NCBI GenBank assembly: GCA_035578175.1
Contig: JAQMRL010000002.1
Coordinates: forward strand, 133,488,171 to 133,552,170
Origin: Catonia carolina
Lineage: Eukaryota; Arthropoda; Insecta; Hemiptera; Achilidae
DNA length: 64,000 bases
Direction of reading: 5' to 3'
Below, one piece after another: positions 22,405 through 33,084 of the stretch. The position numbers and the translations under genes were made by a program. The first letter of the stretch is position 1; each line of letters starts with the position of its first letter. The notes beneath the pieces are model-generated. The model did not search any database. It saw nothing but the letters and a program-made list of their open reading frames with translations, and was not told the DNA's origin.

Positions 22405-22556
22405 AAACGCATAAATATATTGGTCATTAGTGAATACTTTAAGGTAAGGAACGTAGGTTAGAATGAGTAATAAATTTCCAGATCCTAGCCGGTGTTTCAA
22501 CTCGAGACCTTTTGCTTTCCAGCAAAGCACAATAACCACTGGGCTTCGGAGACGGT
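22405..22556 (-). mobile_element. S1 tRNA-derived SINE
   Basis: Minus strand: ACCGTCTCCGAAGCCCAGTG head, GGTCTCGAGTTGAAACACCG (box B degraded), GGCTAGGATCTGGAAATTT, then TCTAACCTACGTTCC..TTACC and AAAGTATTCACTAATGACC. The order matches the other S1 copies. It abuts the left end of the TIR element at 22580. Confidence 0.6.
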
Positions 22557-22579
22557 AGTTTACCTTATGTTAACTAATA

Positions 22580-23584
22580 CAGTATAATCCGCTTAATACG
22601 ATTTTCATATGTTGGACACAAATTAGCGTATTAGTTAGAAAATCGTCGTAGCCAAAAAGCGGCTAAGGCAATCTTAAAAGAATGCTTTTTAAAGAAATCA
22701 TTATTGAAGGCAGAAAAGTGTTAATGTTTTAACATTCTGCGTTATGTGAGAAAATATTAATAACAATAATTACATATAAGTTATAGGCCTATTTAAATAA
22801 ATATAAATAGGTTATATTATGTGGTACATAAATAAACGTAAAGATAGAAGACATGCCTATTTTTGAACATCACGTTTAATTTTTTTTTATCTTTTATTTG
22901 AAATTTTCAACAGTACACAAATATATGACTACTAGAAATGTGTTGTACGTACATAACTAAGTAACATGAAAGGAAACAAGCATAAAGACAAAGATTAATA
23001 CCCACTGGCATTTCTTTAGGTGTATAAGTAAGTACTAAATAGGATAATTCGTTCGTTTAATTGTTATTATTTTTAGTATATTATTATTATTTTAGTTAGA
23101 ACTCAGAGAAGATCTCTATTCCATCTTCTTTGAGGCGTCGGTCTGGATTTCCAGAAAGGTGAAAGCGATGAAGATCTTGAAAATTAGAGAATTCAGATTT
23201 ATTAGTAATTTCGAAAAGGATTTTTTATAATAGGACTGTGCTACTTCTTCAACTGTAGGAATCCTGAAATCGGAGTGTAAAGTGTCGTTACTTACGTAGT
23301 ACGGAGCTCTAGATACTAAACGGAGTAATTTTGATTGGAACGTTTAATTTAAAAAAAAACCACAAACAAATAACACTGCTAATACATGTACATAAATACT
23401 GTGTAACTAATAATGAAATTTCAATAACTTATTTTTTAATAGTCATAAATTTTGAGCGCGTATTAGGCGGAATTGAATGTGAAAAATATACACGTGTTTT
23501 ATCTTATTAGTCAAGGGACTTCACAAAAACCGCGTTTTAAGCACAAAATCGTTTTAGCCGTGAGTCTATTAAAGGATACCACTG
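22580..23584. mobile_element. pogo-like TIR element, 1005 bp, TA-flanked
   Basis: The left end reads CAGTATAATCCGCTTAATAC and the reverse complement of the right end reads CAGTGGTATCCTTTAATAGA. Both begin CAGT, are flanked by TA (22578-22579 and 23585-23586), and resemble pogo/Tigger termini. The arms are imperfect. A minus reading near 23095-23340 contains IPTVEEVAQSYYKK and LKEDGIEIFSEF in different frames, which I cannot assign. It is either a decayed autonomous copy or a non-autonomous one. Confidence 0.5.
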
Positions 23585-23586
23585 TA

Positions 23587-24346
23587 ATTAATTACAGCAA
23601 TAACGAATGAAGACATTTTATTTCAATTTTGAATATCTATTGTTAATTTACTTTGTTTTAATTCTACCATCGCTATATAATTATACTTGCAATTAATAAC
23701 AAACATGTGTAAAGTTATATGCAATGCTAATAAAATCAATAATAATTATTGCCCTAATATGTAATAATATTGTTAGCTAATCGCTAATCGCTTACATTCA
23801 TCAACAGGTATCTATTAGAAGATTAGTGAAAGTGCAAACATTGGGTGGTGTAGAAATGAAGAGTATTTATAGAGAGTGACAGACATAAGCCTGAATGAAA
23901 TCTTCGGTATCTGATTGTACAACTGAATGACAACGACAATTTAAAAAGAAATAAATATTAGGATTGTATTTTAAATTGACAATTGTCTCTGGAACGGCAT
24001 CGTTATTTTCTGCTTTTAAATTTCTTTTTACTGTACAACTACAACATTAAAAAAAAACACGCACCGTATTCTAGAAAAATATTATACAGGCAGCTTATTA
24101 TTGTGTTTAATATTCGCCATAATATTCCTAGCTACAAAATTAATTGCATCTAGTATAACGAATTTAGGGGTATTTTACAATTTTAATCGCATTGTGCTAT
24201 TGATAATCAAGATTATTCTAAAAAAATCTAAACTACTTTTGAGAGGTTCGAACAAAGAAAGATTCCATCAATACATTAATTGGCAATATTCTACTGTCAA
24301 TTATAAAGTAGGTGGAGTAAGAAAGAAGAAGATGATGAATTAATTT
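23587..24346. other. no recognised feature
   Basis: AT-rich. An 80-codon open frame at 24101-24343 is hydrophobic, then lysine-rich, and resembles no family I know. It ends just before a SINE head. Confidence 0.4.
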
Positions 24347-24418
24347 ACCGTCTCCATGGTGTAGTGGATAGCGTGCTGATAAGTAGAAGGTCTCGGGTTC
24401 GATTCCCGGCTTATTCTT
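24347..24418 (+). repeat. tRNA-derived SINE head
   Basis: CCGTCTCCATGGTGTAGTGG (box A) and TCTCGGGTTCGATTCCCGGC (perfect box B type) have tRNA-like spacing. The T-arm pairs (CCGGG with CCCGG), but the acceptor stem does not, so it is a SINE head rather than a tRNA gene. It ends where a minus-strand LINE 3' end begins, so the tail is missing or was replaced. Confidence 0.65.
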
Positions 24419-24890
24419 GGTGTGCCTTTCCGTTTTGTATGTTGGCGATCATCATGGCTGTTTTGATCTTGTTGGAAGCTATCCGGTAAAATCCGCAGAG
24501 CTCTTATCAAACTAGGCTTTCAAACGAATCAGGAAATTTGTCTTCTGCAAGATTTATTTTTCCTCTATTTTTCCTTGAAGAATGCATTACAGCAATTCAT
24601 ATTTTTTATGCCTCATGACATGCCAGAGGTACTGTAGCTTACAACATTTGACGATGTAAACTAATTGTAGGATTTTATTCTCTGCAAGACTTCTACGTTG
24701 GTGGCGTTCTGTATACTCATAATACAACCTTTGAGTTATGGTTAACTTAAAGGCTTCGAGCTTACGAATAGGAACCCTGCCTGAAGTCCAACAGCCTACA
24801 TCACACAAAAGAACCGAGAATTTAAGGCACCTCCGGAGCCGCAATTTTGTGTCCACGTTTAAGTCATAGCTCTTGAACACTTAAGTCATA
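24415..24890 (-). pseudogene. LINE RT C-terminal region (family B)
   Basis: The minus strand reads LNVDTKLRLRRCLKFSVLL, KLEAFKLTITQRLYYEYTER, LAENKILQLVYIVKCCKLQY, LWHVMRHKKYELL and, after a shift, MMIANIQNGKAHQE and a stop near 24416. It aligns block for block with the 17333-17941 copy (ETRTRLLKCYVFPTLL, LQAFEM, LGHIMRGPEYEIL, MMIANLRNGEGT). Truncated upstream, frameshifted and with degraded motifs (the YGVEAW block reads VGCW). Confidence 0.7.
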
Positions 24891-24987
24891 GTATTAAAAC
24901 TATTTGTGGTCTTTCCAAAGCGACACCTGATCTCCTGAGGGCTGTCCCACACCTCACTGATAACGATGTTCAGATGTGCATATTGTA

Positions 24988-25092
24988 AGAGTCCTGGCTA
25001 GGGTCTTTAAAGTCGTTACATGTTCAAACCCACCGTTACTTAACCCGAAGTAGTCGCTTATGACCCACCTGTTAATGCAATAATAAATTAAT
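24988..25092 (+). repeat. S1 SINE 3' part
   Basis: GTCCTGGCTAGGGTC, then ACATGTTCAAACCCACCGTT, ACTTAACCCGAAGTAGTCGC and TTATGACCCACCTGTTAATG form the S1 tail at its cleanest. The tRNA-like head is absent. An ATTAATTAATT run follows. Confidence 0.65.
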
Positions 25093-25925
25093 TAATTGGT
25101 GACTGGTAAGATTTTCGAATAAAAGTTAATCTTTTCGACTAATTTTAAAATTTAAATTTTTTCTGTCTGAATGTTTTAGAAATCGACAAGCTGAGCGAAA
25201 AGAAATCCTTATGAAGAAGAATCAATAGATTTTAACTGTACTGTATGTGCGGCTTTTTTTATAAACTAATGATATGATGATGAAAAGAAAGGTAAAAATT
25301 CCACAACCACCCCGACACTGCCACAGTACGAATGACACACCCAATTGAACAAGAGACCCCTGGGACAGAGACCGTATTTACTGACCAGTACTCTTACGGG
25401 CTGGTTTTTATTAATTACAAGATAATTATTAGTAATTATCTAGTATACCACTAATTACTACTGGTAGTAGTAGTATTACTACTAATTACTAGTATAATAA
25501 GCAAATCGTGTTAAAACAATATCACCTAACATTTCCAGTGCTTAGGCTTAAATGGTAAAAAAATTCTTAATGGAAAATTTCTTATAAATTATAAAAAAGT
25601 ATAAATTCTTAATAAACAAATAAAGAAGTTTTATACACATAATAAAAATAAAAATTCTTATCAAATAAGTTTAGTTTCTTCCCACACGATCAGTCAAAAA
25701 ATTACTGAAATATTTAAGAACAGAACAGATAGAGGTGAAAGCAACTCCAGCGTCATTTTCAGCGTGGAAAATAAAGATTTTTATTGGGAGATTGACGTAC
25801 TGATAAGCAGCCATACATGTCTACCCGGTAAGGAAGGTAAATAACTTCACTCTCTCTTAGTAGTATAGTTAGGCTAAACCTCCATAAGTTTAAACCTGCC
25901 TTTTAGTTATTAATTGAAACACTAA
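25093..25925. other. no gene; AT hairpin near 25440-25495
   Basis: 25440-25495 is built of ACTAATTACTA / TAGTAGTAGTA words that can pair with each other, an AT-rich palindrome-like patch. No coding feature was recognised. Confidence 0.35.
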
Positions 25926-25927
25926 TG

Positions 25928-26602
25928 ACTATAGTCGTTTGCACGTTCAGTTGACACAACGGAGCAGTAAAGGACAATGTATGGGGCTCTTACTGCCACT
26001 AGCACGTTTACAAACATCGGCTTTGTATATCAATCAATGCCATCATAACCAATAACATCCCCCTCAACGAAAACAAACCTTTATAATGTAGAGTAATCTA
26101 TATGACTATTAATTAATAATTAACTCTATAAGTTTACACTCAACTTCATTGCGGATTCCAGATGTGAAATATGTTTTTTCGATATCTATACTGGGAAAGA
26201 CTTTTTAGATTTGTAATAACCGATTGCATCATTTGTTTACATTTATCACGCAGTGTTTAGAAAGTCTGGCGAAGGAATGTGGAGAAGACATTAGTAGGTC
26301 TGCAGTAAAATAGTAAGATATTTATTTTGACCCTCCCCCCCTAATAGAACAAAATGTTTTTACAGTTTTTTAATTCATTAAAAATTCTATATAATATTTT
26401 TTCCTGTTAAGCAAAACTTAAAATTGTAAAAAATAAAAATAAAACAACGTTCTACCTTAAAAAATACGTGTTCTTCAGAGGTTTAAAAAAGTATTTATAT
26501 ACGCATGCAGATGCCTTTAATTGATGTTTGTAGTTGCACTAATAGCAGTGACGGTTCCCATAAGATCCATTTGTCAACTGAACGTGCAAACTACTATAGT
26601 AA
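25928..26602. mobile_element. TIR (MITE-like) element, ~670 bp
   Basis: The left arm ATAGTCGTTTGCACGTTCAG (from 25931) is matched by the reverse complement of the right arm, ATAGTAGTTTGCACGTTCAG (ending near 26598). Both arms continue into TTGACA. Inward matching continues patchily through ACTGC(C/T)A and ACAAACATC to about 26026 and 26518. TA dinucleotides are available at both edges. No protein is recognisable. Bases 26463-26502 repeat a piece of the Tigger element (27297-27336; one mismatch). Confidence 0.65.
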
Positions 26603-26652
26603 ACTAACAAGGACAATAAATAATTTGTACATAAATTAGAATTTGTTTTTAT

Positions 26653-26810
26653 TGGCCACCTCTGTAGCGTAGAGGTAGCATGCTAGCCTGCAACGTGGAG
26701 ACCCTGATTTAAATTTTTGGCTAGAGTCTGAAAATTTTGACAAGTTAAAACCCACCGTAGTCGCTTATAACCGAGCTGTTGATACAATTTTTAATAAAAC
26801 TAAAAAAAAA
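26653..26810 (+). mobile_element. S1 tRNA-derived SINE
   Basis: GGCCACCTCTGTAGCGTAGA head (box A), a decayed box B (CCTGATTTAAATTTTTGGCT), then AGAGTCTGAAAATTTTGACA and AGTTAAAACCCACCGTAGTC, TTATAACCGAGCTGTTGATA, with a terminal A-rich run. The full-length S1 order is kept. Confidence 0.7.
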
Positions 26811-27383
26811 ATAATTTTATTAAGAGTATATTTAATACATTATTTTTGTATTTATTGTACATTCACGTCAAGAACAAAACAACAAAATATATAAAATATA
26901 AAATATTAAAAATATATAGAGGGTTATTACTCATTCATGATTGATACTAGTAACACATCTACTCATTGTTGTATGAGACAGATCATAGAATTACAGTAAT
27001 ATAAAAATAGAGTATTTATTAAAGTTTATAAAATATTTCATTACAACCAAGTTTGTACTACGTGTCAGTACTTTGGATCAGCCTATATACGAGTAGTATA
27101 TACAGTACAGTAATCCCTTGGTATCCGCGGGTTTGGGATCCGCGGGTTTCGGTTATCCGCGGACTTTTTCCGTGGGCCTAAAACTTTAAAATACGTACGT
27201 AATCTTACCTTGTATACACCGTACTTGGTTGGAGGTGGAGAAGTCATACAGTTCCGAAAAAATGTGTCACTCTACGTGTTTTTGGCTACTTTAAACAATA
27301 CGTGTTCTTCAGACGTTTAAAAAAGTATTTATATACTTTAAAAGTGAAGTATTTATATGAAATTTTAGAAATTTCAAACACCA

Positions 27384-27775
27384 GTGGCGGATGAAATTTT
27401 AGAAATCGTTCACAACGTGGAGGCTGAGGGTTTTGCTCAAATTGACCGTATGGACATAGAAGAAATGATCCAAAGCCATAACCAGGAACTAACAGTGGAG
27501 GAGTTGGAGGAACTGATGACACCCAACAATGAGATAGCCGATCCTGAAACGAAGCCAAGCATTGCTTCACAAACTATCAATGATATGCTCAGCATAGCAA
27601 CGCAGCTCGCTGATCACGTGTAGGAGATGGATTCCATCATGAAAACGACCCTTCAATTCAAAAGAGGACTCTAGGAGCGGCTGACACCATACGAAGAAGT
27701 TCACAAGGAGTTTGAAAAGAAGAAAAAGCAAACAGCCATAACTATTTTTAAGCAAATTAAATTTTTAATGCGTAC
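27384..27775 (+). pseudogene. Tigger-like transposase, C-terminal part
   Basis: The frame reads MADEILEIVHNVEAEGFAQI, DIEEMIQSHNQELTVEELEE and LMTPNN, then TAG (27621-27623). It continues in the same frame EMDSIMKTTLQFKRGL, a second TAG (27672-27674), ERLTPYEEVHKEFEKKKKQT, then AITIFKQ. The D-(I/V)-EE-x-x-x-SH-x-x-ELT-x-EEL motif and the acidic linker with a terminal Lys-rich Q/F segment are typical of Tigger C-termini. The CENP-B-like DNA-binding and DDE domains are missing. Two stops disable what is left. The ATG used is internal to the protein. Confidence 0.8.
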
Positions 27776-27834
27776 AGTAGGCTACTGATTTATTAATATT
27801 CATAGATTATAATAATGGTAATAATATTATAATA

Positions 27835-28496
27835 ATATCTAGGAGAAACTATCTCTGAAAAATATTCACAACAAGAAAGAATACAAAAAGTTCGTAGAGG
27901 CCTGGGATTGGTGCAAAACCTTTATAATAAAAAATGTTTATCGCTAAATACCAAAATTAGACACTACAATACAGTAATTAAACCAGGAATGCTATATGCC
28001 AGCGAAACTTTATCACTAAACAGGAAAACAGATATGGAAAATCTAAAGAAAGAAGAAAGAAGGATAATCAGGAAGATTCTGGGACCGAGATGGACCGAAA
28101 ATGGATATAGATTACAGAAAACGTCTACAGTTGAAGAATATTCTAATGTAGAGACAGACATGAGGAAAAGAAGCCTTAAATTCTATGGCCATATAATGAG
28201 GCTTCCCGATCACAGACTAACAAAAAAAAAAAATTGTAAAATACGTAGCATCCCTCGTTAATGGAGGAGAATAGATCTGAAATGTTAAAAAAGACTTGGA
28301 AATGGCTAATGTTGTGAAAGAAGACTTGGACACAAGAAACAATTTTAGGAGGAAGGTTGAGAAATGGGAAGTTAAACCAGAGACAAAAGCTCCGAGAACT
28401 GGAGTAAAATGGAGTGAAGAAAGAAAAGCTAAATTCTTGCAAGAAATGAAAAACTGGTGGGCAAATAAAAAGAACAACAAGAAACCCCAAAACTGA
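27835..28496 (+). pseudogene. LINE RT C-terminal region nested in Tigger (family A)
   Basis: It starts YLGETISEKYSQQERIQKVR, continues KCLSLNTKIRHYNTVIKPGM, LYASETLSLNRKTDMENLKK, ERRIIRKILGPRW, KRSLKFYGHIMRLPDHRLTK, then a frameshift/stop area at 28230-28295, and resumes LEMANVVKEDLDTRNNFRRK, PRTGVKWSEERKAKFLQEMK, WWANKK with a stop at 28494-28496. This is the most complete family A copy and defines the order of the C-terminal motifs. The RT palm and endonuclease are absent. The lesion lies in an A10 run (28223-28232) followed by a TAA at 28260. AATAATAATAATAATGG downstream may be its 3' microsatellite tail. Confidence 0.85.
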
Positions 28497-28730
28497 ACCA
28501 TCTTTACTTAGCGTCTTCCACTTTGGGAGTTTTACGACTAGTAATAATAGTAATAATAATAATGGTAAAATGTTCCTAAAACTATTAAACACTAAAACGA
28601 AAATAGGACTTTTCCTTCAGAACCTAACCCCCCCATCTTTTCGTTCATATGAGGTATAATTATCCGCGGTTTTACGAACCGCGGTCACCCTACGGAACGT
28701 AACCCCCGCGGATACTAAAGGATTACTGTA

Positions 28731-30180
28731 TACTGACTGTCAAGGTCAAAGCATTAAAACTGAAATATTCATTTTGTCTGATCTTTTTCTATTAATTTTA
28801 TATGCTATGTTCTAATTTAGTATGTGTCAAAATAAAATAGGGAAAATAATCTGTTTTTAGTACAATAAGTATGTTTCTGTTAATAAATTGATGCATAAGC
28901 AATCAAATAATTTAAATCTCATTCAGCAAATGTGAATGTAGTTTAGTAGGGTTCACTTTTCTTATGCGTAAGAAATGTAAGTGTTGCGACAAGTCTTGAC
29001 TTTGGTAACTAAACTTTCATAAATCGATAATAAAGTACACAGTGTTATTACGGCCACTATCAGTTTTTTTTTGTTATTAACAAAAACAACTATGTAACAG
29101 CGTGTTGACTTTTTATGTTAAGTATACTTCTACGACAAGTCCAATAAAAAATAAATAAAGAAATAATAAACATAAATTTCTACCTAATGTAGCTCAATAT
29201 TTTAGATATTATCCACAAATAAATTTTCCCAAACGACATTTTCCGCAGTATTTTTTTAGTAGTTTATTCAATTAAAATTTATATTTCCTGTTCCAATTAC
29301 TTACGTTAAAAAATTTACCATTATGCAACAATAAATCTGGGTGGTTTTTCCCAATAAACAGTTCCCTAAAACAAAATAAAAACCTAAAAACTAGTTTTTT
29401 ATTTATTGTACGTTTGTTTCACACGCGGCCCTTTACACCCGGTGAATGTGTTTTTAATGTTTAGTCTGAAGAATTTCTTATAAAAATTCAAAAATCTTTT
29501 TAAAAGTTTAAATTATTGTGGGTCTTATACATTCTTAGAAATTGGTTAGTTGTTAATTTTGTATTTTAACTGATGAAGCGTAAGCGGATATAATTTAAAT
29601 ACATTAACATCACTATTTATTAGGTCGCAGTAAGGTTTTTAGATTTTTGACGAGGGCTAATGACCACTAAACACAAAACCTCCAAAAGTTTTGTTCATTT
29701 TATTAGATATTTCCGGTGTAGCTTGTAATATACTATAAGTATTTATTGTTGACAATAAATTATGGATGTATATGACAAAGAATTGTGTTCCTTATTTGTT
29801 AAACTCTCTACCAATATAAAAATGTGAGGTAATAACACTCTCTGGAACCACTCCTTAAGTGATGGTCTCCTGAATACTTTCTCTAATGCATAATATTGAA
29901 CTTCAAGGATTATTAGGCTACAATCTGTGTGTAGTGGTGCATATTATGAGTATTGATGTAGCGAGTCTAATGGACTCGCTACATAGTGTAGACAATACTT
30001 AGGAGAAGATACAATCGTGTACTAGGAACAGGTACCGAATACCCAGCAACACTACTCGACTAGTACATATATCAGTTACATGTTACCAATTACACATAAA
30101 ATGCGGAGAGTTGGTAAAATAATTTAATAAGGCAGTGAGTGACAAGGGATAAAATTATGCATTTATTAAATCATAGTTGA
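28731..30180. other. AT-rich interval containing a strong hairpin
   Basis: No protein recognised. A perfect 12-base stem-loop lies at 29956-29984 (separate entry). Confidence 0.4.
29956..29984. other. perfect 12-bp hairpin
   Basis: ATGTAGCGAGTC (29956-29967), loop TAATG, then GACTCGCTACAT (29973-29984). Outside it AGTATTG (29949-29955) can pair with CAATACT (29993-29999) across an 8-base bulge. The GC-containing stem is unusual in this AT-rich background. Function unknown. It may be a foldback remnant, a cruciform site or a small RNA hairpin. Confidence 0.7.
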
Positions 30181-30181
30181 C

Positions 30182-30706
30182 ATAACACAAGGTCATCATA
30201 AAAGCCTTCTGTGGATTCCTTCCCACCTAAGTATCAAAGGGAACGAGACAGCCGATCGAGCAGCCAAACGCGCCACTACATGCTCCAATAGGATAAACAA
30301 GTCTTCCCATCGAGATCTGCAGAAAATGTTCAGACACAAATTTGAAATAATCTGGAACGAGTGGTGGAAGACTTTAAGGACTAACCTACACACAGTACGG
30401 ACTGACATTCGAGACTTACAACCAGAAATTTTTAAAAACAGACTTGACCAAGAGACTCTTACACGACTACGAATTGGTCATACTAAACTGACCCACAGTC
30501 ACCTCATGACGAAACAAGACTGTGTTTACTGTAGACACTGCAACACGAAATTAACTGTCAAATATATTTTTGTGGAATGTCCTACCTTGAACACTATACA
30601 GAGACAATTTCACTTACCGGACAATTACAAAGACTGCGTTAATCACACACAGTACACAAAGACACTGGACTTTATACAATTTTTAAATATTCAAAGACAA
30701 TTTTAG
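30182..30706 (+). pseudogene. non-LTR retrotransposon, RNase H and C-terminal part
   Basis: The open plus frame reads KSLLWIPSHLSIKGNETADR followed by AAKRAT, which is the end of an RNase H domain (WIPSH-x-x-I-x-GNE-x-AD, where H and the last D are catalytic-core residues). Further on come LTRLRIGHTKLTHSHLMTKQ, DCVYCRHCNTKLTVKYIFVE and CPTL, which is the zinc-knuckle-like C-terminal domain (RIGHT-x-LTH..C-x-x-C..LTV-x-x-(I/L)-x-x-EC) of LINEs with RNase H. It stops at 30706. The frame is uninterrupted for about 174 codons, but the endonuclease, RT and start are missing. The ATG at 30326 is internal. An RNase H-bearing clade such as I or a relative is likely. Confidence 0.85.
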
Positions 30707-30935
30707 TGCAAATAAAAGTGCAATTCATATGACCTAATTTATAATTTAAAAGTCTAAGATTCAATTGTATTGAATTGAAATTGTGTACATTTTATTTAAT
30801 TGAAAAATATCATTGTAAACCTAAAGTGTACTGTTATAATCTTAAGTAATGTAATATGTGTTTTTTATGTAATGGGGTCGCTAAACACTTAGAATGTTAA
30901 TGAGACCATAATAAACCAATTATAAAAAAATAAAA
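30707..30935 (+). other. 3' UTR and A-rich tail of the RNase H LINE
   Basis: Follows the stop directly and ends AATAAACCAATTATAAAAAA followed by TAAAA. It contains an AATAAA signal. The right boundary is approximate, because no target duplication was found. Confidence 0.5.
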
Positions 30936-31029
30936 TGTGGGGTTTTGAACATGGATTTAAAATGAAATGAGAAATACTTACAGTTGATTTGTTGTTTATT
31001 TATGGAATGTGTCATCTTGAAAAGATTTT

Positions 31030-31515
31030 GCATAACTAGTAAATTTCAATATGTGTACTACTGATAGCTTGGAAAATATCCAATCGATACTCAATTTCTG
31101 ACCAAACGTTAATGTTAACATTTATATTCTGTTACGGTTGGCAAAGCTTCTGTAATTATTTCCTTTAAGTGATTTAGGTCACGAATATTTTTTGAGTAAA
31201 CAATGTTTGTATTGTTGTACTTCTACAAAAACATATCGCAAGGTGTCAGCTCTGGACTCTTTATAGGTCAGACTCGATATAGGTCCTTGGCAGCCGTCAG
31301 CCATCGATGTGGAAAATGTTCATTTAAAGCCTGGGTGACAAAAATGAATTAAAGTGTGGGGTTGATTTCTACTTGATAACTGATCTAGTTTCTTCAAATT
31401 GTTTGAACCAACGTCGTATATTATTTTCGTGTGGCAGATTTATTTGATAATCACGTCGAAATGCACCTTAAAATTATACAGACTTCAATTCAGCCAATAA
31501 CACAACACACTTTGT
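31030..31515 (-). pseudogene. IS630-Tc1-mariner transposase with central deletion
   Basis: The minus strand first gives the N-terminal helix-turn-helix region: CVVLLAELKSV, stop, GAFRRDYQINLPHENNIRRW and FKQFEETRSVIK. After about 60 bases it gives C-terminal motifs FPHRWLTAAKDLYRV, SPELTPCDMFL (third catalytic Asp region, with SPDL changed to SPEL), NIRDLNHLKEIITEALPTVT and, in another frame, SEIEYRLDIFQAISSTHIEI. The whole central region with the first two catalytic Asp residues is gone. Stops and shifts make it non-functional. No TIRs were found around it. Confidence 0.75.
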
Positions 31516-33084
31516 CTTTTCTTTATATCGATAGTTAACCGAGTCGATATTGTTAGATATGATGATAAAAGAAAATTAATATTTAAAACTAGATTTATTT
31601 AATATGGGAAAAAGTTCAAGCTAGTTAATGAAACAATTAGATAAGTCGGAAAAAATTATAACGCTGTATAAAAGATTAAATTCCCAGCCTGATTACATTT
31701 AAAATTAACCAAAATGTCAGAAAGTATACATGCAAATCTTTTTGTGACAACTCGTTTTATGTGTAATGCTCGATCACTATTTTCCGGTTTTAATCGCAAC
31801 GCAAACATTATATTTTTTAAATGTTATTATTATATCTGAACACTCATAACGCTTACAAAACTCAAGTTGGATTGAACTGAACGCTCTTTTCCAGACGACG
31901 CTGTGTTTGGTCCTTGCTCAGCTTAAAAACTGCAGCCACCAGGCTGTACTGATGACTAGTAGTAGGTTTGTCGTGCTCGGTACCTCACTCTACTTAAGTT
32001 ACAAAGACTTTCTAATTTTGAAACCATTTTACAAAACTTATCAATTACTTATTAGCTAACACAATTTTACTAATATTTCATATTAACTGTATATGTTAGT
32101 TGCTTAATTAACACAATTAACCATTTCAAACACAAACGAAATATGCATCTTCGTTACTTCTGATATCATTGAAGTAAATTAAAAGAAAGGAAAGAATTCC
32201 ACAAATTATTATTGACATTTTGATTATCTGTCAGGAATTAGTTGTTAATTACTATTATTGTAATTGGTAACGATAAAATTGACACTAAATTTTATTTCTT
32301 ACAGTTATTTTATGTGTAAAAATAAGTTATTAATAAGAAATATTTGATGAATATAAGTTAACTTTTAATGAATCTCATAATTATAATACTTGAAGTGTCA
32401 AGTCATTCTCAACAATTTCTCCAACAATAAATATATTCTTATTACGAGTATATACTGTACCTACTGCATAAATCATCATTTCTGTGTCATAAATCCTAAT
32501 AGAAATAAGAAAGATTTTAAAAGAAAATTAACAAAAATAACATAAATTAAATAATCAGTGAGATTAGTTTTTATAATAATTATTAGGTATTAAAAAATTG
32601 TTTGCATAATGTAATTTTAAATTTTATGACATGTTATAAAATTTGTATTTTATAACATAACTTACGTTGTTAATTTTACGTAACGTAACTATGATTTCTG
32701 AAATGAAAGGCATTAATAGAAAATCTACTAATTAAATATTTACAATGAACTACAAAATATTAAACGCAGCTGTATCCCGAATTAATTTTCTACATGTGAA
32801 ACCACAAAACCAAAAATTTTGTAATTGATTTCTGAAAATTTTTGCGCCGTTTGATAACCCACTGTGGCGTCACTAAAGATATAGTTTATTAAAATATATA
32901 AACGTTAAGCCTATATTTAATTTTTCATAAAACTTTTTGTGAATTTTACCACTTGTCACCCGAAGTAAATTTTTCTCTACGATGGTTATCATCACCTGGT
33001 GAACCAAATTTTGGTGCATGCAGCGTTCCTCTCGTTTGAAATATTACTTGTCTACTATTAGTACTTCTGATAAAAACAAATGTA
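31516..33084. other. AT-rich interval, no recognised feature
   Basis: Nothing coding. It lies just outside the repeat that hosts the paired retrotransposons. Confidence 0.4.

Larger units (their letters stand above)
27108..28728 (+). mobile_element. Tigger/pogo-type DNA transposon with a nested LINE fragment
   Basis: The left TIR CAGTAATCCCTTGGTATCCG matches the reverse complement of the right, CAGTAATCCTTTAGTATCCG. Both are flanked by TA (27106-27107 and 28729-28730). CAGT-n-ATCC..TATCCGCGGG is the characteristic Tigger terminus, and extra CCGCGG words follow inside both ends. The plus strand carries a transposase C-terminal remnant (27384-27775), and a LINE fragment (27835-28496) is inserted behind it. 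Length is 1621 bp, of which about 660 is the LINE. The CCGCGG-rich ends stand out strongly from the AT-rich surroundings. Confidence 0.85.

Noticed and set aside
24347..24418. Possible tRNA gene
   Set aside because: Box A and box B and the T-arm are present, but the acceptor stem cannot pair and similar heads occur as SINEs throughout the window.
28176..28592. Minus-strand open frames of 138 and 94 codons
   Set aside because: Phenylalanine/leucine-rich antisense of the A-rich LINE coding region.
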